Origin: Pyxidicoccus xibeiensis
GTDB taxonomy: Bacteria > Myxococcota > Myxococcia > Myxococcales > Myxococcaceae
Reading direction: 5' to 3'
DNA: 64,000 nt
Assembly: GCF_024198175.1 (NCBI RefSeq)
Contig: NZ_JAJVKV010000004.1
Span: forward strand, 868,001-932,000
The translations under genes were made by a program, and so were the position numbers. This document shows positions 1 through 10,148 of this stretch, piece after piece. The notes beneath the pieces were generated by a model. It had not been told where the DNA came from. It worked only from the letters and a program-made list of their open reading frames with translations, and searched no databases. Positions within the stretch are counted from its first letter, which is position 1. Each line of letters opens with the position of its first letter.

Positions 1-3000
1 GGCCGCGTCGAACGTCCCGCGCCCCGCGAAGGCGGCGACCTTCTCTCCGTCACCGCTCTTGACGGCGCTGCCCACCTCCATGGCGCCGCGCACCACCGAC
101 ACCACCAGGCCCACCGCTTGAGGGACGGGCTGGGCCATGAACATCGTCACGGCGTGCTTCTTGCCCGCGTCCGCCACCTCGCTCCAGCGGCCCCCGAGCA
201 CCGCGCTGCCGACGCGGACCGGTGACGCGGCGAGGCTGCCCAGCCCCTGGGCGGTCTCCTTCCCCCGGTTGATGAAGCTCTTGCCGAACGAGCTCGCCAC
301 CTGGGTCAGCGTCGGCAGCCGCCCGTCCCGGTCGATGAAGAGGGACGGGTTGTTGCGGGCGTACCCGTAGAGGTTGCAGTCCAGCGGCGAGTCCGCGCAC
401 GGCTCCAGCGACGAGAGCATGAGCGGGTCCGGCGTGTGGAAGCGCCCCAGGTACGGGTCGTAGTCGCGCACGCCCATGCGCACCGTGCCCAGGTCCGAGT
501 CGTAGCCCCGCTCGGCGTAGTCCAGGGCCGCGCTCACGGCGGTGCCGGTGTCGCGCACCCCGTACGGCGTGGCCACGTTGAGCGCCGTGCCGTCATGCAG
601 CACGGTGCCGCGGCTGTCGGTGAGGACGGAGCGGAACACGCCGTTCTCGATGACGCCGACGATGTGGCCCTCAATCGAGTACGGCACCACCACCGAGGTG
701 GCCGTCACGTAGGCGCCCGCGACGTAGGCCGCCACCGGCACGCCGCTCTCCCGCTTCACCAGGCGCTGACCGTCCTCGTCGTAGACGAAGCGCCAGGACC
801 GGGTGCCCCGCTCCGCGCGCTCCAGGTGTCCATCCGGGCCGTAGCCCAGGACGAGGTCCCCCTTGCGGACGACGCGGCCCTGCTCGTCGTACACATAGGG
901 GACGCCCGCCGCCGGCCCGCCGGGGCCCGTGCCGGACACGCCGCGCAGCCCCGCGACGTCGCCCACCGCCGTCATCAGCCCGGCGGCGTCGTACGAGTAC
1001 AGGGCGGACGCACCGGCGCTGGCGCTGCCCGCGACGCTGTCGGTGCTGGAGGTGAGGAAGCGCCGCTCGTCGTAGCCGTAGGTCAGCGTCCGCGCCGCGC
1101 CGTCCACCGCCACCGTCTCCGCGTCCAGCAGCGCCCGGTCGCTCCAGTCCCACCGCACGCCGCGCGTGAGCCCCGTCCGGGAGAGCGTGTAGCCACTCAC
1201 CCGCTCCGTCTGGGGCTCGAATACGTACGTCAGCGTCTCTCCGCCCCGCAGCGACGCGGAGGCCAGCCGCCCCTCGGCGTCGTAGCCGAAGCGGGCCAGG
1301 CCGACCGCGTTCAGCGACACCTGCTCCAGCCGCCCCACCGCGTCGTACGCGTCCTCCTTGTGGAAGCGCGTCACCTCCGCGCCGCCGGCGTCGCGCACCA
1401 CCCACGTCTGCCCGCGGGGCGAGCCGTCGTCGTGGTACGTGTGCTCCTGCTGCACGCTGCGCCAGCCGGGCACCGTCACCGTCGTCGTCTGGACGCGGCC
1501 GTCCCGGCGGTAGACGCTCCGCTTCTCGTAGCCGTCGCCGCGCACCCGCGACAGGAAGCCGAGCTGCCCGGGCACCGTGGCCTCGCCCGGGATGACGCCG
1601 TCGTAGTCGTACCGGTACGTGCGCGTGGCACCGGTGGCCACCTGCATGTACGTCTCCACCGTGGGCCGGCCCTTCGCGTCCAGCGTGCGCGCCAGCCGGC
1701 GCTCCACCCCGCCCGAGGGCGTGAGGAAGTCCTTGCCGACGAGCAGGCCCGTCGCGGCGTCGTAGCGGAAGACGGTCTCCCCCACCCCCGGGCGGCTCAC
1801 CCGCGCGAGCCGGCCGTAGGCGTCGAAGCGCTGCGTCTGGCGCTGCCCCCCGGGCAGGCCCACGGCCACCTTGCGTCCCAGCGCGTCGTAGCTGGCGGAG
1901 GTGACGTGGCCCTCGGTGTCCCTGGCCCAGAGGAGCTGTCCCTCCTCGTCGAAGGCCTCGAGCAACGGCGGCCGGGCATTCTCCGTGGTGACGACCACCA
2001 GCGCCTGCTCCCGCACGGAGCGCGTCGTGGCCAGCCGGCGCGTGACGCCCGTCTGCAGCAGGTCCTGCTCCAGGTGCTCTCCCCCGCCGCCGTCCGTCAG
2101 CGCGAAGGACAGCTCGCTCGCGCCTCGCAGCAGGTCCGCGTAGGTGAGCAGCTCGGGCCGCGCGTCGGCGCCGAGCGAGGCGCGCCGGTACGTCCGCGTC
2201 TCGCCCTGGGCGCGGCGGACGCGGCTCAGCTCGGAGGTGGCCCAGCCCAGCGGCGTCCAGCGGAGGCTGAGGGACTCATGCCCGAAGGCCGTCTGCAGCG
2301 AGAGGATGTCGCGCGTGGAGGCGGCATTCACCCGCGTGGCCGTCCTCAGCCGCGCCGGCTTCGCCTCCGTGGCATACGCATAGGTGTATGCGACGAGCGG
2401 CTGGAGCTCGGTGCCACCCGCCAGGTCGTCCCACTGCTTCGAGAGCCGCTCCAGCCCGTCGTAGCGGAAGAACGTGGAGTGGCTCACGCCGCCGCCGCGC
2501 TCCGTGCGCAGCCCCAGCAGCTGGTCGCTCACGCCGTCGCGCGCGAGGACGTGGGTGACCACGCCCTCCGGCCCCACGAGGCGGGACAGGAGCCCCGTTG
2601 CGTTGTCCCAGGTGAGCTCGGTGGCGCCATGTCCCGGGACGCTGACGCGCGTCAGCCGTCCGGCCGTGTCGTGCGAGAGCTCCTGGAGGACGAGCGCGCC
2701 GTCAGGGCCCGGCGCGGTGGCCTTCTTCATCCGTCCCAGGGCGTCGTACGTGAGGGACAGCTCGTAGGCGAAGTCCAGCGAGGCGTCGGCGTGGGTGCCC
2801 GCGAGGCGCTGGGTGGCCGGCAGGCAGTGCAGCTCCGCGTCCAGTCCGGACGGCGAGGCCAGGGTGGTGCGCGTCTCCAGGACGCCATGGCGCGAGGTGT
2901 CCCGGACATGGGTGGGACAGGTGCCCCGGGCGTAGGCCAGGTACTCCGTGGTGGAGGAGAAGGGGCTGGCGCCGGCGGGCCCCGACACGCCCTTCGTCTG

Positions 3001-5316
3001 CGTGCGCGGCCGCAGCAGCCGCAGGCCCTGGTGGAGCACCTCCTCGTAGGTGGAGGCGCTGAAGTGCTCCACGGGGTTGCGCGCATCCGTCTTCCGGCTG
3101 GAGAGGACGAGCCCGGAGACGTCGTCGTCGTGGTGCAGCGTCAGCGTCTCGGAGGCCAGCGGGCCGGTGCGAGCCACCGTGCCGAAGCCCACCAGGTGCT
3201 TGCCCAGCGAGTGCACCCGGGGCTGGCCGTAGTCGTAGGTATGGGTGAGGGCCTCGTCTCCCGAGGACGTGACGGTGAGGGCCTGGAGGACGACGGGCCG
3301 CTGGTGGAGGCCCTTAGCGGGCGCCGCACGCGCGTAGTCGAAGCGGGCCACGGTGCCCGCGCCGTCATCCGCCGACAGCATCAGCCCCACCGAGGGCCGC
3401 GTCAGCCGCAGCGCCCGCGCGTGCCCGCCGGACACCGTGAGCAGCTCCTCCTCACCCGAGCCTGACAGCGTCAGCGACAGCGGCAGCAGCGCCCCCGCCG
3501 TCAGCTGGGTGAGGCCGGGGACGGCCACCTGGCGGAACTCATCACCCCGGTTGATGAAGAAGAGCGTCGTCCCGTTGCGGGTGAGGACGATGTCCGCCAG
3601 GCCGTCCCGGTTGGCGTCGAGGAAGGAGAAGGACGCGTTGTCGAACGCCTGGAAGGCGGTGCCGTTCGCGAGCCGGAAGGACGGCTGGCTGCCGCTCGGC
3701 TCGAAGCGCCGCCCGCCCATGCCGCTCCACACCACCACGCCCGAGCCATGCGCGGCCAGCAGGTCGGCCACGCCGTCTCCGTTGAGGTCATGCACCCAGG
3801 CCGACAGCGCGCTGATGCCCGGCGTGAGGCTGGCCCCGGGCTCCTTCACCCAGCCGCCCATGTCGCTGGAGCTGGAGGCCACCTCGTAGCCGCCACTGAA
3901 GACGCGCAGCAGGTCCGGGCGCCCGTCGCGGTCCAGGTCCACCAGGCGCGTGCGCGCGTCCAGCTGCCAGCCGCCGGGGAAGCTGCCCAGCGACAGCTGC
4001 TGGCCGGCGCGGTCGCAGACGCGGACCTCCGTCATCGCCCCCACCGGGGCCACCACCACCACCCGGGGCTCGTCCACCCCGGCGCTGGTGCGCGCCAGCA
4101 CCCGGGGCGGGTTGGCCGCGGAGGGCGCGCGGCGGCAGAGCGGGTCCTCGCTTCCGGTGGGCGCGGGCAGCGGCTCGAAGGCGAACTGGCCCGGCGCCGT
4201 CTGCCGCAGCAGCACGTTCTCCCGGTGGTGCTCGAAGTCCACCAGTCCGTCCGCGTCCACGTCGGTGGCCGTCATCACCGAGGGCAAGAGGCCACCGGCG
4301 CCCGCGCTCGTCAGGTACGGGTCCAGGCCCGGCAGCGGCTCCACCGCCGCGCCCGCCAGCCACGCGCCGTCCTCGTCATAGGTGTAGCGCACCGCCGGCG
4401 CGCGCTCTCCGCCGCGCAGCACCGTCTCCACCTGCGTGAGGTAGAAGGCCGGCCCCAGCGTGGCCTGCGTGTGGTGCAGCACGTACGTGGAGCGCAGCTG
4501 GTACTCCGTCCCCACCAGGGCCTTCACGCGCACCTCGCGCACGCGCTGGTCCAGCACCTGCCGGAGGCCCGCCCGGTAGTCGCTCAGCGGCGTGGCGAGC
4601 GGCTCGTGGACGTACTCCACCTCGTACTGCCGGGGCATCGTGCCGAGCCCGCCGTAGCGCACGCGCGACAGGAAGGGCCGGCCGGAGGCATTGCGGACAT
4701 ACGTCAGCTCCGTCCGCGCGCCGTTCACGTCGCTGACGTCGGACAGGTACCAGGCGTAGGTGCCGCGCGGGTTCGTCACGCTGTCGGAGGGGAGGAAGCG
4801 GTACGTCACGCCCTCGCCCGTCACCGCGCGCAGGCCGCCGGACGCCTCCAGCACCACGCGCACGGACCGGTCTCCGCTCGCGGGGTAGTAGGCGCCGTCG
4901 CTCCCCTTGCGCAGCACGCCCCAGGGCCCCGTCAGGTCGTCGTCGGCGTAGTCCACCTCGCCCAGGGCGCGGTAGCGCCGCACGCTCAGCGCGACGTCCC
5001 AGCCCGCGCCCCACTCCGTCAGCCCCGTGTCCGCCGAGTAGCCGGGCAGCACGCCCACCTGCGGCGCGCCGCGCTCCGCCGGGAGGCTGCCGGGCAGCGA
5101 CAGCGCGAAGGCCCCGCGGTGCAGCTCCGACGGACCGAACGCCAACCCCGACAGCGAGCCCGCCAGCGACGCGCGCGTGGGCCCCGCGAGGCTCGGCGGC
5201 TGCACCAGCCGGTCCTGGAAGGGCTGCTGCGCATGGGCCGGACCGCTCATCCCCAGGACACACGCCACCGCCGCCAGCGCGCTTCCCAGCCTGGACTTCC
5301 ACTTCCCTGAATCCAT
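1..5316 (-). CDS. Giant secreted SpvB/FG-GAP/RHS-repeat protein, C-terminus outside the window
   Basis: The frame is open from the ATG at 5316 to the left edge (1772 codons, no stop). A GAGGAGC ribosome site lies about 10 bases before the ATG. Residues 1-29 form a Sec signal peptide ending AHA before QQ. Residues about 45-150 resemble the SpvB/TcdB N-terminus (GAFALSLPGSLPAERG, later TEWGAGWDV). Four FG-GAP/VCBS-type Asp-rich loops follow near residues 351, 458, 512 and 568 (for example DLDRDGRPDLL). Many YD repeats come next, then an RHS core near residue 1620 (DYDPYLGRFHTPDPL, YGYARNNPSLFIDRDG) and a variable tail with hydrophobic stretches. The order SpvB, FG-GAP, RHS is that of fused Tc toxin B/C components and related polymorphic toxins. 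A toxin role is inference because the extreme C-terminus, which would carry the effector, is missing. Confidence 0.9.
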   Translation of the reverse strand, partial: MDSGKWKSRLGSALAAVACVLGMSGPAHAQQPFQDRLVQPPSLAGPTRASLAGSLSGLAFGPSELHRGAFALSLPGSLPAERGAPQVGVLPGYSADTGLTEWGAGWDVALSVRRYRALGEVDYADDDLTGPWGVLRKGSDGAYYPASGDRSVRVVLEASGGLRAVTGEGVTYRFLPSDSVTNPRGTYAWYLSDVSDVNGARTELTYVRNASGRPFLSRVRYGGLGTMPRQYEVEYVHEPLATPLSDYRAGLRQVLDQRVREVRVKALVGTEYQLRSTYVLHHTQATLGPAFYLTQVETVLRGGERAPAVRYTYDEDGAWLAGAAVEPLPGLDPYLTSAGAGGLLPSVMTATDVDADGLVDFEHHRENVLLRQTAPGQFAFEPLPAPTGSEDPLCRRAPSAANPPRVLARTSAGVDEPRVVVVAPVGAMTEVRVCDRAGQQLSLGSFPGGWQLDARTRLVDLDRDGRPDLLRVFSGGYEVASSSSDMGGWVKEPGASLTPGISALSAWVHDLNGDGVADLLAAHGSGVVVWSGMGGRRFEPSGSQPSFRLANGTAFQAFDNASFSFLDANRDGLADIVLTRNGTTLFFINRGDEFRQVAVPGLTQLTAGALLPLSLTLSGSGEEELLTVSGGHARALRLTRPSVGLMLSADDGAGTVARFDYARAAPAKGLHQRPVVLQALTVTSSGDEALTHTYDYGQPRVHSLGKHLVGFGTVARTGPLASETLTLHHDDDVSGLVLSSRKTDARNPVEHFSASTYEEVLHQGLRLLRPRTQTKGVSGPAGASPFSSTTEYLAYARGTCPTHVRDTSRHGVLETRTTLASPSGLDAELHCLPATQRLAGTHADASLDFAYELSLTYDALGRMKKATAPGPDGALVLQELSHDTAGRLTRVSVPGHGATELTWDNATGLLSRLVGPEGVVTHVLARDGVSDQLLGLRTERGGGVSHSTFFRYDGLERLSKQWDDLAGGTELQPLVAYTYAYATEAKPARLRTATRVNAASTRDILSLQTAFGHESLSLRWTPLGWATSELSRVRRAQGETRTYRRASLGADARPELLTYADLLRGASELSFALTDGGGGEHLEQDLLQTGVTRRLATTRSVREQALVVVTTENARPPLLEAFDEEGQLLWARDTEGHVTSASYDALGRKVAVGLPGGQRQTQRFDAYGRLARVSRPGVGETVFRYDAATGLLVGKDFLTPSGGVERRLARTLDAKGRPTVETYMQVATGATRTYRYDYDGVIPGEATVPGQLGFLSRVRGDGYEKRSVYRRDGRVQTTTVTVPGWRSVQQEHTYHDDGSPRGQTWVVRDAGGAEVTRFHKEDAYDAVGRLEQVSLNAVGLARFGYDAEGRLASASLRGGETLTYVFEPQTERVSGYTLSRTGLTRGVRWDWSDRALLDAETVAVDGAARTLTYGYDERRFLTSSTDSVAGSASAGASALYSYDAAGLMTAVGDVAGLRGVSGTGPGGPAAGVPYVYDEQGRVVRKGDLVLGYGPDGHLERAERGTRSWRFVYDEDGQRLVKRESGVPVAAYVAGAYVTATSVVVPYSIEGHIVGVIENGVFRSVLTDSRGTVLHDGTALNVATPYGVRDTGTAVSAALDYAERGYDSDLGTVRMGVRDYDPYLGRFHTPDPLMLSSLEPCADSPLDCNLYGYARNNPSLFIDRDGRLPTLTQVASSFGKSFINRGKETAQGLGSLAASPVRVGSAVLGGRWSEVADAGKKHAVTMFMAQPVPQAVGLVVSVVRGAMEVGSAVKSGDGEKVAAFAGRGTFDAA

Positions 5317-5387
5317 CTCCGCTGCTCCTCTGAAAGAGGCGGCGACAGTGCCCCGGAGCCCGGTGCGTCCGCCAAGAGCCTGGGTCG

Positions 5388-5398
5388 ATGGCTGCCAT
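5388..5398. promoter_or_regulatory. Candidate operator ATGGC-W-GCCAT, copy 1
   Basis: This is a perfect 5-1-5 palindrome, 72 bp upstream of the RHS gene start. On the minus strand it sits in the 16-mer CAATGGCAGCCATCGA, which recurs exactly near 10177-10192. It could be a binding site for a dimeric regulator shared by the two giant surface-protein genes. The regulator is unknown. Confidence 0.45.
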
Positions 5399-5433
5399 TG
5401 CCCGCGGCGTGGTCAGACGGCGGAAACGACAAC

Positions 5434-5463
5434 GGAGGCCCGCCGGTTCACCGACGGGCCTCC
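5434..5463 (-). terminator. Intrinsic-type hairpin between the large lipoprotein gene and the RHS gene
   Basis: GGAGGCCCG (5434-5442) pairs with CGGGCCTCC (5455-5463), and the loop contains a further CGGT/ACCG pairing. On the minus strand the hairpin is followed by a modest T-rich run. It lies 40 bp after the lipoprotein stop, so the RHS gene probably has its own promoter. Confidence 0.6.
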
Positions 5464-5502
5464 GCGATTCTGTTGCAGGTGACTGCGATGAGAGCCTTCG
5501 TG

Positions 5503-8500
5503 CTACGGCGCCGTCACCCCGGGAGGCGGCTGCGTGAGGCCCTGGCAGACGGGGACTCCCGCCGGGGTGAAGTTGCGCTTGGAGTCCAGCTCCATCACCA
5601 CCACGAACTCCTTCGCCTGCGCCAGGCCCGTGCCGTAGGTGGGGTCGTTCCAGCCGCCCTTCCCGACGGTCAGCTGGACCCGGGTGAAGTCGAGGTGGAA
5701 GGTGCCGAACGGAGACAGCCCCAGCGGGCGGGACGGGTCATAGACCTTGGAGGTGAGCACCGTGTTGGCCGCGCCAGTCAGGCCATAGAACACGCTGCCG
5801 CCCACCGTCCGGAAGGGAGAGTCGGCCTCGAGCTGGTATTGCAGCTCGCCCACCTCCGTCAGGAACGACTGCTGCCGGGGCGCGTAGCCGCTGAGGAGCC
5901 GGCCCAGCGCGTTCATGTGGTCCGCCTGGGGATATGCCGCGCCACTGTCGGAGCCGAAGTAGAACCCGATGCGCCGGATGACCGGCGTGCTCTCGTTGCA
6001 CGGCAGCATCCCCTGCGGCGACAGGCTCGCGTAGATGTCCTCCGGGGTGATGGTGACGGGGGCCAGGCCCTGGTCGTCGACCGCGTCCCAGAAGAGCGCC
6101 GCACGCACCCCGTCCACGGTGCTGGAGGAGGAGCCGAAGAAGGTGCCGAGCGGGTTGGGCTCGAAGAGGCCCGGCCGGGGGAAGCTGACGCGGACGAAGT
6201 AGCCGTCCTGGCCGTCCGGCACGTTCCCGAAGGGCGCATCGGTGAAGCCCAGCATCAGCTCGCTCACCACCGTGGTGGCGGGGGTGACCAGGTCGAGCAC
6301 GGCCTGATCGACGGGCATGGTGTTGGACAGCTCGCCCAGCGCCTTCTTGAAGACGGAGTCCTGCGGCTGGCCGAGCTTCTGCGCCAGGTGCCGGGGGTAC
6401 CAGATGCGGAGCGCCGGCAGCAGGTACTCCTGCGTGCGCCGCATGAGCTCCGTGGACTTCTCGCGCAGGTAGAGGCCGTCCATGTCGCGCACCATCTGGT
6501 CGATGATGAGCTCGTGGAGCTTCGCGCCCTGCTCTCCGGCGTGGATGTCGAAGTCCATCGCCTGGAGCTCGAGCTGGATGAGGACGAGCTTGCGCTCCAG
6601 GTCCTGGAGCTCGACGGCGCGCTCGATGCTCACTATCTCCTTCTCGAGGAAGCTATCGAAGAGCGTGGTGAGCGGCTCGGGGAGCGTGCCGAGGGTGACG
6701 CCCGCCGGCGCCAGCTTCTCGGACAGCTTCTGGTTGGCCTCTTTCCGCAGCAGGCTCGACTCGCTGCTCAGCAGGCGGCCCTGGTTCACGTAGTTCCCGA
6801 CCTGGAAGCGCTGCGCGGTCAGCACCTCGGACATGGCAATGATGACATACGGGGCCACGGCACCGACGGTCGTCACGGTGTTGACGGTCACCTTGAGCCG
6901 GCCCACCGTGTTGGGCGTCGCGCACGTCCGGTCGTTGACGACGAAGACGACCCGGGAGTTGCCCGGCGCGAAGACGGTGGTCGCGGGCGCGCGCACCACC
7001 TGGTAGTCGGTGACCTTGTTCGTCGCGTTGTCGATGACGACCGCGAGCAGCGCGCCCACGGGTGCTTCCTTGAAGGGGGTGTCCTTCAGGCGGAGCCCCA
7101 GCGCGAACGCGGCCGACGCCCGCTGGCTGTCCTCGTTGCTATGGCCAAGGCCCTTGGACCACTCGACGCCGGCATGGGCCTCGAGGCATGCCTTGGCCTC
7201 GACGCCTCCCGCCTCGCCGATGGGCCCGCTCCCGACGCAGACCTCGGACCTCACGCTGACGCCGGCGGACAGGACGCGGGAGTCCGTGGTGGACCTCGCC
7301 TGGTAGGTGTCGTCGGAGAAGGTCAGGGAGTAGCCCTCGGGACCGATGAGGGCCTCGCTCGCACCCGCCACCGGGGTGTTGCCACCGGAGGGTTTGAGGA
7401 ACGACGCCGAGCGCAGGGCACAGGTGGGCGCCCACCGGCTCGCGGGGTCGACCAGCACCGACAGGAACCGCCCGGCGGGGAGCTGCACCGTCGGACCGAC
7501 GCCGAGCTGGGTGAGGTCGGGGGCGCCGGTGCCCGGGTAGCGGGCGTCTCCGCCGGAGACGAAGAAGGTCTGACTGTCGGCGAGGTCGACGAACTCGTTC
7601 TGGCTCAGCGAGCCTTCGATGCGGGTCAGCGCGTCCGTGAGGGTGCCGAAGCGCACCTCCTCGGCGGCGGCGCTGGCCGTCAGGCCGTTGCGGTCGGCGG
7701 TGAGGAACTCGTGCTCCTGGGTCTTCTGCTCACGCTGCTTCCGGAGACGCTCCAGGTTGCCCGCCTCCGACGTCTGTCCAATCAGCTCCCGGGCGAAGGC
7801 GATGATGTCCGCGCTGAACCGGTCGCGCTTCTGGATGAGCTGCTGGTTCTGCTGCGACATCAGCTGGACCAGCTCGTCCCGCAGTCCCTCGTGCTGGCCC
7901 GTGCGCAGCAGCGTGGGGCTGGAGACGAAGACGCCCTCGACCTGGTACTGGTGGTAGCGCTGGCCGGCGTCCAGGATGAGCTGCACGAGCGGCCGCGCCG
8001 CGGGCCGGACGCCGTCGAGGTTGGGGCTGGCGGAGGTGACCTCCGGCAGGGCCATCCACATCGCCACGTCCCACAGCCCTCCCTGCTCCGCGAGCTTCGC
8101 GAACACGGGGCGCCAGCCGGACAGGTCCGTGGTGGCGCCCGCGAGCGCCGCCGCGAACTCGGCGTTGGGGGCGGCCTTCAGCCCCGCGAGCAGACGGTAC
8201 GTCTGGCTGAGCGGCGTGGACTCCGAGCGGCAGTCGCGCAGGGAGCAGGAGAAGTCGTGGAACGTCGAGAGCTCATCCAGCCGGGTGGCGAGAGGCTGCA
8301 GGGCGTCCCCGAGCATCGCGTTGAGCACGTCCCCATCCGTGGGCACGGACGTGATTGCCGTGCCACGCCACACGGCGCTCACCGGGGTGAACAGGCCCAG
8401 GGCGAGCTCCTGGGCGGCCTTGTGCGCCTGCGTGCGGCCCTTGGACAGCTCCGTGACGAGCACGTTGCCGTCGGTGCCGTCCAGGGCGGAGATGAACGGT

Positions 8501-10041
8501 GCGGTGAGGGCGTAGCGCTTGTCCCATTGCTCGTTCCACCGCTCCAGCAGCTTCGTCAGCCGCGTGGCATTCAGCGCCTCTTTCTGGTCCGAAGTCAGCC
8601 GCGGGTCCGACGCCCGCAGGAGGACGGAGTTGTACTCGGTCGAGTCGAGCGACCAGAGCTGCCTCGAGAGCTTCTCCAGGCGGGCGGCCTTCACGGTGTT
8701 CGCCTCGATGCCCTGGGGAGGCGTGGGGATGTTGAGCTGCTTCTCCCACAGCCGTCCGTAGAGCTCCTGCACCTCGTCGAAGTAGTGCGGCGCCGTGGGG
8801 GTCGCCGGCTGGCATGCGTTGAAGTGCGCGGGGAACTCGATGGGGCGCACGTTGAGCGTCAGCACCTCGAGGCACTCCTGGAGCTCCGCCGCCACCAGCG
8901 AGACCGCCTTGACGTGCGTGCTCAGCAGCCGCGCGCAGCGCTGCAGGGAGGCGGCGACGTCCGGGCGCGCCGACTTGAAGGCATTGCAGGTGGCGAGGGT
9001 GGTGCCGCAAGCGGGGACCAGGGAGTTGTAGGTGTGGTACCTCGCCCGGGCATCCGCGCGGTCGGCGTCACTGAGGCTGCCGCCGTGAAATTCGTACATC
9101 ATCATCATGGTGCGGCGGATGGCGTTCAGGGCATCCGTGCGGGTGGCGGGGACGCTCTGCTCCGAGCTCTTCAGCGTGGAGTAGCGCAGGGCCGGGTTGC
9201 CGCTCAGCGCTTCGCCGGTGGTGCAGGAGGGGGCGAAGCTCCCCTCATGGAGGACCTTGGCCGGCACCACGCTCCGCAGGCCGTTCAGCGACAGCCCCAC
9301 GGCCGAGTACAGCGGCGTCGGCTTCGCGGCGCAGGTGTCGTTCTGACAGCTGTTCGCCGCCTGGCAGCCGCACACCGCCAGGCTGGTGGCGTGCTTCGCG
9401 CGCGGCACATTGACCTTGAACGAGCACGTCGCCTTGCCGTTGCCCAGGTCGACCAGGCTCAGCGAGTTGGGCACGGCCGTCACGAGGTGGAGGAACTGGC
9501 CCGCGGGTGACAGCCCGTGCGCCTGCTGCTCCGTGGTGATGAGGTCCTTGCGGCGCTGCACCTCGGGGCTGACCTTGGCGTTGCAGTTGGCCTGCGTCTT
9601 CGGCCAGTCCTCCACGAAATCGCAGTTGCCCAGGCTCTCGCAGACCTTGCGCATCTCCACCGGGATGGTGAAGCTGGGTGTCACCACCGCCAGCACCGGG
9701 TCCATGCCGTTCTTCCAGCTGGTGCAGGACGCGGCGGTCTTGCAGCCACACTCGGACAGGCTGACGCAGGACTCGTTCTCCCGGTACACCCACGCGCCGT
9801 CACACCGGTTGTTGTCGTTGGAGTCGGACCACTCGCTCAGGGTCGGCATGGCTCCGGTGGCGGGCATGGCCCCCCGGGTACAGACCGCGGGCTCGCTCAG
9901 CGCCTGGGGCTCCGCCTCCCCCTGCTCCAGGCCTCGAGCGTCCATTCCCTCCATGCCATCCACTCCGCAGGCCCCGAGGACCAGCGCGAACATGGCCATT
10001 CCCACCGTCAGGCCCCGGCTGGCTCCCGACGTGCTTCTCAT
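5503..10041 (-). CDS. Very large lipoprotein of unknown function (1512 aa)
   Basis: The ATG at 10041 was chosen over an in-frame start 138 bases upstream because it gives a lipoprotein signal peptide, MRSTSG followed by a hydrophobic core and lipobox LGAC. The first 300 residues are Cys-rich (ECGCK, VCGCQ and others), suggesting a disulfide-bonded surface domain. Two long charged helical, probably coiled-coil, stretches lie near residues 727-800 and 1080-1205. The C-terminal 250 residues look beta-rich. I do not recognise a family with confidence. The neighbouring SpvB/RHS gene and the helical build raise the idea of a Tc-type partner (TcA-like shaft), but I see no diagnostic TcA motif. A hairpin follows the stop, and two copies of the ATGGC-W-GCCAT palindrome lie 107-148 bp upstream of the start. 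Confidence 0.85.
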   Translation of the reverse strand: MRSTSGASRGLTVGMAMFALVLGACGVDGMEGMDARGLEQGEAEPQALSEPAVCTRGAMPATGAMPTLSEWSDSNDNNRCDGAWVYRENESCVSLSECGCKTAASCTSWKNGMDPVLAVVTPSFTIPVEMRKVCESLGNCDFVEDWPKTQANCNAKVSPEVQRRKDLITTEQQAHGLSPAGQFLHLVTAVPNSLSLVDLGNGKATCSFKVNVPRAKHATSLAVCGCQAANSCQNDTCAAKPTPLYSAVGLSLNGLRSVVPAKVLHEGSFAPSCTTGEALSGNPALRYSTLKSSEQSVPATRTDALNAIRRTMMMMYEFHGGSLSDADRADARARYHTYNSLVPACGTTLATCNAFKSARPDVAASLQRCARLLSTHVKAVSLVAAELQECLEVLTLNVRPIEFPAHFNACQPATPTAPHYFDEVQELYGRLWEKQLNIPTPPQGIEANTVKAARLEKLSRQLWSLDSTEYNSVLLRASDPRLTSDQKEALNATRLTKLLERWNEQWDKRYALTAPFISALDGTDGNVLVTELSKGRTQAHKAAQELALGLFTPVSAVWRGTAITSVPTDGDVLNAMLGDALQPLATRLDELSTFHDFSCSLRDCRSESTPLSQTYRLLAGLKAAPNAEFAAALAGATTDLSGWRPVFAKLAEQGGLWDVAMWMALPEVTSASPNLDGVRPAARPLVQLILDAGQRYHQYQVEGVFVSSPTLLRTGQHEGLRDELVQLMSQQNQQLIQKRDRFSADIIAFARELIGQTSEAGNLERLRKQREQKTQEHEFLTADRNGLTASAAAEEVRFGTLTDALTRIEGSLSQNEFVDLADSQTFFVSGGDARYPGTGAPDLTQLGVGPTVQLPAGRFLSVLVDPASRWAPTCALRSASFLKPSGGNTPVAGASEALIGPEGYSLTFSDDTYQARSTTDSRVLSAGVSVRSEVCVGSGPIGEAGGVEAKACLEAHAGVEWSKGLGHSNEDSQRASAAFALGLRLKDTPFKEAPVGALLAVVIDNATNKVTDYQVVRAPATTVFAPGNSRVVFVVNDRTCATPNTVGRLKVTVNTVTTVGAVAPYVIIAMSEVLTAQRFQVGNYVNQGRLLSSESSLLRKEANQKLSEKLAPAGVTLGTLPEPLTTLFDSFLEKEIVSIERAVELQDLERKLVLIQLELQAMDFDIHAGEQGAKLHELIIDQMVRDMDGLYLREKSTELMRRTQEYLLPALRIWYPRHLAQKLGQPQDSVFKKALGELSNTMPVDQAVLDLVTPATTVVSELMLGFTDAPFGNVPDGQDGYFVRVSFPRPGLFEPNPLGTFFGSSSSTVDGVRAALFWDAVDDQGLAPVTITPEDIYASLSPQGMLPCNESTPVIRRIGFYFGSDSGAAYPQADHMNALGRLLSGYAPRQQSFLTEVGELQYQLEADSPFRTVGGSVFYGLTGAANTVLTSKVYDPSRPLGLSPFGTFHLDFTRVQLTVGKGGWNDPTYGTGLAQAKEFVVVMELDSKRNFTPAGVPVCQGLTQPPPGVTAP

Positions 10042-10148
10042 CAAAGGTCTCAAGCGTGTCTTCCCTTGCTCATCACGACGCATCCATGCGTCGAGCGCGG
10101 GGAGCACCATGCGCGAAGGACCCGGGCGCGCGCCAAGTGGCGCGGCCA

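Noticed and set aside
436..3465. A 1009-codon open frame on the plus strand opposite the RHS gene
   Set aside because: Its translation is His/Arg/Ala-rich without domains. It is the GC-driven mirror of the RHS gene, which shows signal peptide, FG-GAP and RHS motifs.
5398..9510. A 1370-codon plus-strand open frame opposite the large lipoprotein gene
   Set aside because: Composition is typical of an antisense GC shadow (runs of His, Arg, Gly, Val) with no signal or domain. The minus-strand frame has a lipobox and Cys pairs.
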